Source of the DNA: Phycisphaerales bacterium UBA7812
Lineage (GTDB): Bacteria; Planctomycetota; Phycisphaerae; Phycisphaerales; UBA1924
Direction: 5' to 3'
Length of the DNA: 15,566 bases
Assembly: GCA_002480345.1 (NCBI GenBank)
Contig: DLBY01000102.1
Location: forward strand, 519-16,084
Positions 7,250 through 13,957 of the stretch are shown here, in pieces. The position numbers and the translations under genes are program-made. Position 1 is the stretch's first letter. Each line of letters opens with the position of its first letter. The notes beneath the pieces were generated by a model. That model searched no databases, was not told the origin of the DNA, and worked only from the letters and a program-made list of their open reading frames with translations.

Positions 7250-7702
7250 TCAGCCGTCGGCCTCTTCGAAGTCCATGGTCCAGACATCGATGTTGTCGTC
7301 GGGGGTCTCGATGTCCCCGTCGGGCCCACCGCTGAGCAGGGTGTAGGGCCTCGCCCCGTTGGGGGTGGGCGAGTAGTAGAACGGATTCTTCCACCCGTCG
7401 ACCAGGTTGCCCTCCTCGATGTATTCGGGCATCAGGATCTGGATCGAATCGGGCACGCGCGACTTCTCGAGCTGGTACTGCGTGATCCCGCTCTTGATCA
7501 CATTCATGCTCACCTTGGTCGTGCGGATCTTCGCTTTCGCCGCCTGGGGAAGCAGCGCGACCGCCGCGACGGTCGTCAGCAGACCCAGGATCACGACCAC
7601 GAGCATCAGCTCGAGCAGCGAGAAGCCCCCCCGCGCGGCATGGCGCACGCGGCTGGAACGGGGCACGATCGGACAACGGAAACCAGAACGGGTCGGATTC
7701 AT
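7250..7702 (-). CDS. gspG: GspG major pseudopilin
   Basis: A 150-residue prepilin. The 26-residue basic leader ends in ARGG, followed by FSLLELMLVVVILGLLTTVA with Glu31 at mature position 5. The globular part carries the GspG features: LPQAAKAKIRTTKVSMNVI on the long helix, YQLEKSRVPDS, VDGWKNPFYYSP, and an Asp-rich loop GGPDGDIETPDDNIDVW (125-141), which matches the calcium-binding loop of GspG (Asp128, 130, 135 and 136 are candidate ligands). GspG polymerises into the pseudopilus shaft in the periplasm. The ATG at 7702 has a strong GAGGAG 6 nt upstream; the frame stays open far upstream but only as antisense of other coding. It is the best-conserved T2SS gene here and anchors the annotation of the cluster. 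Confidence 0.96.
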   Translation of the reverse strand: MNPTRSGFRCPIVPRSSRVRHAARGGFSLLELMLVVVILGLLTTVAAVALLPQAAKAKIRTTKVSMNVIKSGITQYQLEKSRVPDSIQILMPEYIEEGNLVDGWKNPFYYSPTPNGARPYTLLSGGPDGDIETPDDNIDVWTMDFEEADG

Positions 7703-7935
7703 GATGAGCTCCTCGGTGGAGTACGCGTCGGACCATTGAATCGATCGACGCATCGGCCGGGAACGGCCCAACTTCCTCTTCCAATTGACTGTTACAGGCT
7801 CGGACGCCCCGCGTTGCGAGCCGTTGCTCGATCGTAGGACCTGAGACGATCGCGACGGATCCGCTCCGCGGGCGTTCTCGGGCCCGCCCGGGCGGAGGGA
7901 GCGAGGTCGGTGCCCGTCCTTCGTCGCCTCGCGCA
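7703..7935. other. 233-bp gap between gspF and gspG
   Basis: This is the longest noncoding stretch in the T2SS cluster. It holds the gspG Shine-Dalgarno sequence, the 14-bp repeat at 7821-7834 and a 12-bp perfect palindrome CCGCCCGGGCGG at 7884-7895. I found no convincing -35/-10 pair and no T-run terminator. Its length leaves room for a separate gspG promoter or for RNA processing that would raise expression of the major pseudopilin. Confidence 0.45.
7821..7834 (-). repeat. 14-bp intergenic repeat, copy upstream of gspG
   Basis: Identical on the minus strand to 7197-7210 (CGATCGAGCAACGG), 118 bp before the gspG start. Here CGAGC-AACG-GCTCG could form a 5-bp stem with a 4-nt loop; the other copy cannot form the same stem, so a conserved hairpin is not supported. 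Confidence 0.4.
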
Positions 7936-9132
7936 TCAGGACACCTGCGTGGACATGGTGATCAGCGGGACGAGGATCGCGAGCACCAGCGAACCGATCC
8001 CGACCGCGAGCATGACGATCAACGCGGGCTCGAGCAGCGCCAGCAGACGCTGTGTCTGCGACTCGAGCGCATCGCCCATGTCCTCGGCGAGCGAATCGAA
8101 CGCGGTATCCAGATCCCCCGCGCGGTCCGCGGCGATCAGCAGACGGCGCGTCGCGATCGGGAGGGCATCGACCCCGTCGATCAGCCGGGGGAGGACCCCA
8201 CCCTCGACGAGCTTGACCCGCAGGCGATCGAACTGCTTGCGCAGCCTGGGATGGCTGATCGCGTTGGAGGCGACCGCGATCGCGTCGGCGACCGGCACGC
8301 CCGAGCGGCTCAGCGCCGCCATCACCGTGAAGAAGCGGGCGGTCTCCTGCGTGAGCACGACGCCCTTGAGCACGGGGATCCCCCGCGCGAGCTTGCCCAC
8401 GGCGCCCGCGACAGCGTGGCGCCCGAGCAGACCCGCGATGCCCAGCACGACCAGCACCGCGAGCACGGGGAGCCAGTTCCCGCGCAGGAAGAGCCCGACG
8501 ATCATCAGGATCTCGGTGTAGATCGGGATATCCGCGCCCGCGTCGACGAGCGACTGCCCCATCGAGGGGACGATGAACATGATCAGGAAGGTGCCCGCGA
8601 AGAGCCCGATGAGGGTCACGATCACCGGGTAGAGCATCAGCGTCGTCGCCTTGCCCGCGATCTTGAGCTGCCGGCGCGCCGTCTCGCAGAGCTGCGCCGC
8701 GGCGCCCGCGAGGTCGCCCGTCCGCTCCGCGGCGCGGTAGACCGCGATGGTGACCACATCGAAGCCCCCCACGGCGCGGCACGCGTCCGCGAAGCTCGCG
8801 CCCCCGCTGACCGCCTCGCGCATGCGCTCGATCCGGGGACGCTGGTCGGGGCGGATCACCGACTCCACCACCTCCAGCGCCTCGACGAGCGGCACGCCCC
8901 GGCTGAGCAACTGGGCGAGCTGCTCGTTGAGGACCAGATGGTCCTTGGTCTTCATCGGCGCCTCGGCGCTGATCCACGAGGGGAGCGCCCAGGTCCGCAG
9001 CAGCACCCGACGATCCCGCCGGAGCACCTCTGCGAGCGCCCGCTCGCTCCGAGCGTGCTTGACGCCCAGCGAACGACCACCGCCCTGCTTGGCGGCGAGG
9101 AAAAGAAACGATCTTGACGCGGCTCGGCTCAT
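7936..9132 (-). CDS. gspF: GspF inner-membrane platform protein
   Basis: A 398-residue polytopic protein with the two T2SF domains of the GspF/PilC family. Domain 1 spans about 65-190, with LNEQLAQLLSRGVPLVEALE, AAERTGDL and KATTLMLYPVIVTLIGLF. Domain 2 spans about 265-392, with ARFFTVMAALSRSGVPVADA, ADRAGDLDTAFDSLAED and LEPALIVMLAVGIGSLVLAI. Membrane helices lie near 165-190, 205-236 and 368-392. The N-terminus (FLFLAAKQGGGRSLG) corresponds to the usual GspF N-terminal segment. I chose the ATG at 9132, preceded by TAGGATGG; an ATG further upstream would add about 13 unsupported residues. GspF couples GspE to pseudopilus assembly. It heads the cluster here, and gspE, its usual upstream neighbour, is absent. 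PilC is the type IV pilus equivalent, but the following gspG favours T2SS. Confidence 0.92.
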   Translation of the reverse strand: MSRAASRSFLFLAAKQGGGRSLGVKHARSERALAEVLRRDRRVLLRTWALPSWISAEAPMKTKDHLVLNEQLAQLLSRGVPLVEALEVVESVIRPDQRPRIERMREAVSGGASFADACRAVGGFDVVTIAVYRAAERTGDLAGAAAQLCETARRQLKIAGKATTLMLYPVIVTLIGLFAGTFLIMFIVPSMGQSLVDAGADIPIYTEILMIVGLFLRGNWLPVLAVLVVLGIAGLLGRHAVAGAVGKLARGIPVLKGVVLTQETARFFTVMAALSRSGVPVADAIAVASNAISHPRLRKQFDRLRVKLVEGGVLPRLIDGVDALPIATRRLLIAADRAGDLDTAFDSLAEDMGDALESQTQRLLALLEPALIVMLAVGIGSLVLAILVPLITMSTQVS

Positions 9133-9222
9133 CCGTGTCCATCCTACCGCCGTGACGGGCCCGCGCTGCATCGGCGCCCCCGAGACGCCCGGGAAGACCC
9201 GAACGGCATCCGCGGCCCTGTA

Positions 9223-9249
9223 TTGCAACAACATCGGCTGGGATACCAT
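9223..9249 (+). promoter_or_regulatory. Weak candidate promoter for the threonine dehydrogenase gene
   Basis: TTGCAA (9223-9228) and TACCAT (9244-9249) are separated by 15 bp in the 123-bp divergent gap between gspF and the dehydrogenase gene. The spacing is short and the -10 match poor. If used, transcription would begin close to the ATG at 9256, giving an almost leaderless message, which would fit the lack of a clear Shine-Dalgarno sequence there. Confidence 0.2.
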
Positions 9250-9255
9250 CCCGCC

Positions 9256-10353
9256 ATGACGCTGACTGCACCTTCGCCCTCGATGCCCGCCGACGACCTG
9301 GACCTGCCCCGCACCATGCGGGCCCTGGTCAAGCACCACGCGGGAGAGGGCCTCCAACTCGATCCCGAACGCCCCCGCCCCACCGTCGGGCCGCTCGATG
9401 TGCTCATCCGGGTGCAGAAAGCCGGCATCTGCGGGACCGATCGGCACATCTGGCAATGGGACGACTGGGCCGCGGGGCGGATCCCGGTCGGCATCGTGAC
9501 CGGTCACGAATTCGCGGGCGTCGTTGCGGCGGTCGGGGACGCGGTCAAGACCGTGACCGTGGGCCAGCGGGTGAGCGCCGAGGGGCACATCACCGCGGGT
9601 CGGGACTACAACAGCCGGACGGGGAACGCGCACATCGCGCGGGACACGAAGATCCTGGGGGTCGATCGCGACGGGGTGTTCGCGGATTATGTCTGCGTGC
9701 CCGAGAGCAATGTGTGGCCCATCCACCCCGACATCCCGGACCGGATCGCCGCGACCTTTGATCCCTTGGGAAACGCGGTCCACACCGTGATGGCCGCGAA
9801 TGTCAGCGCCAAAACCGTGCTGATCAGCGGGGTCGGGATCATCGGGCTCATGGCGGTCACCGTCGCGAAAGCCGCGGGCGCGTCACGGATCTATTGCACC
9901 GACATCAACCCCGCGCGGCTCGGGCTCGCGAAGCGGCTCGGCGCCCACGAGGCGTTCAACAGCGCCGAGGGGAACGAGTGGATGCGCACCGTTCGCGACG
10001 AAACCCGGGGAGAGGGCGTCGATGTCCTCCTCGAGATGAGCGGTGCGCCCCAGGCGATGGACGAGGGGTTCCGCACCCTTCGCAACGGGGGCACCGCCGC
10101 GCTGCTGGGCCTCCCGGCGCGCAGCGTCGATTTCGATTTCAACGCGAACATCATCTTCAAGGGCTGCACGGTGCTGGGCATCAACGGGCGCCGGATGTGG
10201 CAGACCTGGTACCAGATGGAAGAACTTCTCCTCTCGGGGCATATCGAGCTCGACGAGATCATCACCCACGAGTTTCCCATCGGGCGGTACGACAAGGCCT
10301 TCGAGACCATGATCTCGGGCGAGGGGATCAAGGTCCTCATCGATGTGGACTGA
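9256..10353 (+). CDS. tdh: L-threonine 3-dehydrogenase (zinc-dependent MDR family), lacking structural-zinc cysteines
   Basis: A 365-residue medium-chain dehydrogenase that follows E. coli Tdh closely: KAGICGTDRHIWQWDDW, GHEFAGVV, FDPLGNAVHT, LEMSGAPQAM, GRRMWQTWYQM and IITHEFPIG. Catalytic zinc ligands are kept (Cys59, His84, Glu85). The Rossmann motif is GVGIIG (192-197), with Asp216 at the end of the second strand favouring NAD. The enzyme oxidises threonine to 2-amino-3-ketobutyrate. All four cysteines of the structural zinc lobe are replaced (Ala114, Asp117, Ser120, Ala128). The ATG at 9256 is the first in the region but lacks a clear ribosome binding site; starts at 9283 or 9316 (MRALVK, which aligns with the E. 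coli start) are alternatives. The partner gene kbl is not adjacent. It converges with the Hsp70 gene, 21 bp away. Confidence 0.92.
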   Translation: MTLTAPSPSMPADDLDLPRTMRALVKHHAGEGLQLDPERPRPTVGPLDVLIRVQKAGICGTDRHIWQWDDWAAGRIPVGIVTGHEFAGVVAAVGDAVKTVTVGQRVSAEGHITAGRDYNSRTGNAHIARDTKILGVDRDGVFADYVCVPESNVWPIHPDIPDRIAATFDPLGNAVHTVMAANVSAKTVLISGVGIIGLMAVTVAKAAGASRIYCTDINPARLGLAKRLGAHEAFNSAEGNEWMRTVRDETRGEGVDVLLEMSGAPQAMDEGFRTLRNGGTAALLGLPARSVDFDFNANIIFKGCTVLGINGRRMWQTWYQMEELLLSGHIELDEIITHEFPIGRYDKAFETMISGEGIKVLIDVD

Positions 10354-10374
10354 CGCGATCCGGGGCGGGCACGC

Positions 10375-12291
10375 TCAGTTCTCCGCCTTGAGACTCTCCG
10401 CGATGCCGATCTCCTGCAGCGGCACGCTCGCGCGGTCCAGCGCGTCCTTGGTCCGGTAGAGCTCGTCCGCGTCGACGCTCGACCAGTCCGCCTCCGCCCT
10501 CGAGACAAGATCTCGGGCGGTGCGCATCAAATCGGACAGCGCCCCGCGGTCGGCCTCGCTCAGCTTGTCCGCGTACCGCTCGAAGCGCTCCCCGATCCAC
10601 TTGAGATCGAGGTTCGTGTTCACGATCAGGTCCGCGATCCGGTGCCGGGTCATGTCCTCCCGCGCGTGCTCGAGCGCCTCGTTCTCCATCTTGTCCACCT
10701 CTTCGGGGGTGAGTCCGTGGTTGGGGACGATCTGGATGCCCGCGCGCTTGCCACTGCGTTTCTCCGCGGCCCTCACATTGAGCACGCCGTTCGCATCGAC
10801 GAGGAACTCGACGACGAGTTGGGGAATCCCCGCGGGCATCGGGGGCAGGCCCGTGAGGTGGAACTCGCCCAGGCTGCGGCAGTCTTCGGCCATCTCCCGC
10901 TCGCCCTGCAGCACATTGAGCTTGACGGAGACCTGCCCGTCCACGCTGGTGGAGAACTGCTCGGTGGCGCGCGCCGGGACGGGGCTGTTCCGCATGATGA
11001 GCTTCGCGACCGCACCGCCCCGCGTCTCGATGCCCAGGCTCAGCGGGATGACATCCAGCAGCAACGCCCCGCGGTGATCGCCCCCGAGAATCGCGCCCTG
11101 CACCGCGGCGCCCAACGCCACGACCGTGTCGGGATCGAGCGCGGTGTAGGGCTCGATCCCGAAGAAATCGGCGACCCGCGCGCGCACGAGCGGGATCCTC
11201 GTTGATCCCCCCACCATCACCACAGCGTCGATCGGCGACCCGTCCAACGCGTCTTTCGCGTCGCGGAGCGCACGCTCGCACGCCGCGATCGTGCGCTCGA
11301 CCAGCGGGGCCATCATCGCCTCGAGTTCGGCACGCGTGAGTGTGCGCTCGTAGACACGCCCCTCGCCCAGGTCGATGCGGACCTCCGCGGCCTCCTCGTC
11401 ACTCAGGCGGTGCTTGATCGCGCGCGCGAAACGCGCGATCGCTCGCCGGCTTTCCACGGGCAGCGCCGCGTCGGGCCCGATCTCGACGCCGATGCCTTCC
11501 GTGAGTGTGCGCACGATCGCGTTGTCGATGTCGTCGCCCCCCAGGCGGGTGTCGCCCGCGGTGGAGAGCACCTGGTAGAACGCCGTCCCGGAATCTCCGT
11601 CGCCCGAAGGGGTGATCCGGAGAATCGAGATATCGAAGGTGCCGCCTCCCAGGTCGTAGACCGCGACATGCCGCACCCCCTCGTTCCGCTTCGCGTCGCG
11701 CGCGGTCCCGAGCCCGTAGGCGAGCGCCGCCGCGGTGGGTTCGTTGACGATGCGGACGACCTCGAGGCCCGCGATCCGCCCGGCGTCGCGGGTCGCCTGC
11801 CGCTGGGCGTCGTCGAAATAGGCCGGCACGGTGACGACCGCCTTGGTGACGGCTCGCCCCAGCGCCCGCTCGGCGCGCGCGCGGAGTTCGGCGAGGATCG
11901 AGGCGGAGACCTCCTGGGGGCTGATGATCTCTGGTGGCGCCTGGGGTCCGTCCAGCGGGAGCGCGATCCGCGCGGTGTTGTGCTCGCCCCCGACAACGGC
12001 GTATCCGAGGTAGGGCAGGTCCGCGGCGCAGTCCTCGACGCTCCGCCCCATCAGTCGTTTGGCGCTCGAGACCGTGGTGTGCGGGAACTCGTGCGCACGG
12101 TCGCGGGCGTCCTCGCCCACCACCGCCTTGCGCCCGGTTGGGTCTCGCTCGAAGCGGACCACACTCGGGAGGATCGGATTCTCGCCTTCGGGAGCGAGCA
12201 CGCGCGGGCCGGTTCCGCCCGCGATCGCGACGAGGCTGTTTGTTGTGCCCAGATCGATGCCGAGGATGGGCTCGGAAACGGTGTCGGTCAT
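10375..12291 (-). CDS. hscA: Hsp70 chaperone, HscA-like
   Basis: A 638-residue Hsp70. The nucleotide-binding domain (about 8-400) has GIDLGTTNSLVAI, VVTVPAYFDDAQRQATRDAG, NEPTAAALAYG, YDLGGGTFDISILRI and VMVGGSTRIPLVR. The linker LLLDVIPLSLG (411-420) leads to the substrate-binding domain (about 420-525) and a helical lid (525-638). Several features resemble HscA rather than DnaK: FDDAQRQ, FDISILR, DVIPLSLG, QGERE with DCRSLGEF, and a C-terminus without the acidic DnaK tail. HscA acts with HscB to transfer iron-sulphur clusters from IscU, but no isc genes are near. The ATG at 12291 lacks an obvious Shine-Dalgarno sequence. The gene starts 31 bp after the trkH stop on the same strand, so it may be cotranscribed with trkH. 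Hsp70 is certain; the HscA subtype is probable, with a specialised DnaK paralogue as the alternative. Confidence 0.85.
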   Translation of the reverse strand: MTDTVSEPILGIDLGTTNSLVAIAGGTGPRVLAPEGENPILPSVVRFERDPTGRKAVVGEDARDRAHEFPHTTVSSAKRLMGRSVEDCAADLPYLGYAVVGGEHNTARIALPLDGPQAPPEIISPQEVSASILAELRARAERALGRAVTKAVVTVPAYFDDAQRQATRDAGRIAGLEVVRIVNEPTAAALAYGLGTARDAKRNEGVRHVAVYDLGGGTFDISILRITPSGDGDSGTAFYQVLSTAGDTRLGGDDIDNAIVRTLTEGIGVEIGPDAALPVESRRAIARFARAIKHRLSDEEAAEVRIDLGEGRVYERTLTRAELEAMMAPLVERTIAACERALRDAKDALDGSPIDAVVMVGGSTRIPLVRARVADFFGIEPYTALDPDTVVALGAAVQGAILGGDHRGALLLDVIPLSLGIETRGGAVAKLIMRNSPVPARATEQFSTSVDGQVSVKLNVLQGEREMAEDCRSLGEFHLTGLPPMPAGIPQLVVEFLVDANGVLNVRAAEKRSGKRAGIQIVPNHGLTPEEVDKMENEALEHAREDMTRHRIADLIVNTNLDLKWIGERFERYADKLSEADRGALSDLMRTARDLVSRAEADWSSVDADELYRTKDALDRASVPLQEIGIAESLKAEN

Positions 12292-12322
12292 GCGGGAGGG
12301 TAGAGACGCACGGGAACGCGAG

Positions 12323-13849
12323 TCACTCGCCCCGCCAGTAACTCGGGACGATCAGCACCAGCACAGGCAGCACCTCGAGGCGCCCCATGAGCATCAGGAT
12401 GATCAGGGTCGCGAGTGTCGAGTCGTTCATCCAGCCGTAGTGCTCGACAGGTCCGATCGCGCCGAGCCCCGGGCCGATAGTGCAGAGCGTCGCGACGGAC
12501 GCGGTGAGCGCGGTGGGAAGGTCGGCTTGCTCGCCCTCGAGAAGCATGACCGCGAACGCGCCGAACACGAAGAGGACCATCATCCCGACGATGTAGACGA
12601 TCGCGGCGGAGCGGATCTGTGGATCGATCGCACGGCCCGCGAGGCGCACGGGGCGCACGATGTGGGGGCGGAAGACGCGTTCGACTTCGTTGAGAAGGAC
12701 CTTGAACGCGATCCAGACACGGATGACCTTGATCCCTCCGGCGGTGGACCCAGCGCACCCGCCCACGAACATGAGGACGACGAGGAGCAGTTTCGCCGGG
12801 GCGCTCCAGAGGTTGAAGTCCGCGGTCCCGAACCCCGTGGTGGTCTGGATCGCGACGACATTGAACGCCGCTTCCCGGATCGCGATGCCGGTGGTCGCTT
12901 CGATGGGCTCGCCCCGGGTCGTCGTGATCGTCGTGCCGTGAATCCAGAAGGCGATCGCGGCGGTCGCGGCCGCGAGGATGAAGAGATAGACCCTGAGCTC
13001 CGGATCGGTGAACACCTCGCGGAACTTGCGGCGGAGCAGGGCGTGGTAGAGCCCGAAGTTGCACCCCGCGAGGACCATGAACAAGATGATGATGATGTGG
13101 ACGAGACCGGCGTGGGCACCGACGCTCGCGGCCTTGGTGGAGAATCCGCCTGTCGCGAGCGTCGCGAACGCGTGGCAGGTCGCGTCGAAGAACGACAGAC
13201 CCGCGAGCTTGAGCGCCCCGATTTGCAGGAGCGTGAGACCCGTGTAGATGTACCACAGCACGCGCGCGGTCTCGCGGATCTGGGGGTGCACGCCTCCGGG
13301 CTGCGGGCCCGCGGATTCGACACCGAAAAGGCGGCGCCCGCCCACGCCCAGGCTGGGCAGCACGGCGACGAACAGCACGATGATGCCCAGCCCACCGAAC
13401 CAGTGGGTGAGCGCGCGCCAGAGGTGAAGAGCCGCGGGGAGCCCCTCGATATCGCTCAGCACCGTCGCGCCGGTCGTGGTCAGCCCGCTCATCGCTTCGA
13501 AGATCGATGCGATCGGAGAGCGGAAAACATGCCCCTGCATATCCGCGAAGAAGGTCCAGAGGAAGTACGGCGCTCCGCCCAGGACCGCGGCCGACATCCA
13601 CGAGAGGACGACGAGCAGGAGCGCCTCGCGACGGTCGAGAAAGTCGTTCGTGCCCCGCCCGATGAGCCACCCCGCGACGGCGACGACAGCCGAGAGGCCT
13701 GCGGCGGCGAGCAGCGCCAGCGACGCGGTCGCCTCGCCCTCGCTGCCCAGGCCCGCCTGAACACCACCCCACGCGGCGACAATCGCCATCGCCCCGCCGA
13801 GCACGGCGACGAGCAACGCGAGCTGTTTGGCGATGAAGCGGATATTCAC
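12323..13849 (-). CDS. trkH: TrkH potassium uptake membrane subunit
   Basis: A 508-residue polytopic protein of the Trk/Ktr/HKT superfamily. The four pore-loop repeats are visible: MSGLTTTGATV (about 120-130), ATLATGGFST (229-238), VAIQTTTGFGT (332-342) and VATLCTIGPGLG (452-463), each with the selectivity-filter glycine. The third repeat is followed by the family signature MFVGGCAGSTAGGIKVIR (360-377). EAMSGLTTTGAT and HWFGGLGIIVL are typical of TrkH. Length is close to E. coli TrkH (483). It conducts potassium across the inner membrane, gated by TrkA. The likely start is GTG at 13849 (NIRFIAKQ follows), with only a weak ribosome binding site. trkA lies 108 bp upstream on the same strand and the Hsp70 gene 31 bp downstream, so the pair and its neighbour probably share transcripts. 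Confidence 0.95.
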   Translation of the reverse strand: MNIRFIAKQLALLVAVLGGAMAIVAAWGGVQAGLGSEGEATASLALLAAAGLSAVVAVAGWLIGRGTNDFLDRREALLLVVLSWMSAAVLGGAPYFLWTFFADMQGHVFRSPIASIFEAMSGLTTTGATVLSDIEGLPAALHLWRALTHWFGGLGIIVLFVAVLPSLGVGGRRLFGVESAGPQPGGVHPQIRETARVLWYIYTGLTLLQIGALKLAGLSFFDATCHAFATLATGGFSTKAASVGAHAGLVHIIIILFMVLAGCNFGLYHALLRRKFREVFTDPELRVYLFILAAATAAIAFWIHGTTITTTRGEPIEATTGIAIREAAFNVVAIQTTTGFGTADFNLWSAPAKLLLVVLMFVGGCAGSTAGGIKVIRVWIAFKVLLNEVERVFRPHIVRPVRLAGRAIDPQIRSAAIVYIVGMMVLFVFGAFAVMLLEGEQADLPTALTASVATLCTIGPGLGAIGPVEHYGWMNDSTLATLIILMLMGRLEVLPVLVLIVPSYWRGE

Positions 13850-13862
13850 GGCTTAGGCTCGG

Positions 13863-13876
13863 CGCGGTTTCCCGCG
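13863..13876 (-). other. Small GC hairpin with GAAA loop before trkH
   Basis: On the minus strand CGCGG-GAAA-CCGCG forms a perfect 5-bp stem closed by a GNRA-type tetraloop. It ends 13 nt before the trkH GTG, close to where ribosomes would bind. No T-run follows, so it is not a standard terminator. It may be chance in GC-rich DNA. Confidence 0.3.
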
Positions 13877-13957
13877 GCAAGAAAGGTCCATCGAGCGGAA
13901 GGGACGGCGAACACCGTCGCGAGCGGGGAGTTTAGCCCGCACCGACCGAGCCGTGCG

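Noticed and set aside
7884..7895. Palindrome CCGCCCGGGCGG as a terminator after gspF
   Set aside because: There is no loop and no T-run, and palindromic GC 12-mers are not rare in DNA of this composition.
9223..9255. TTG start 11 codons before the chosen tdh ATG
   Set aside because: No ribosome binding site precedes it, and it would lengthen an N-terminus already about 20 residues longer than E. coli Tdh.
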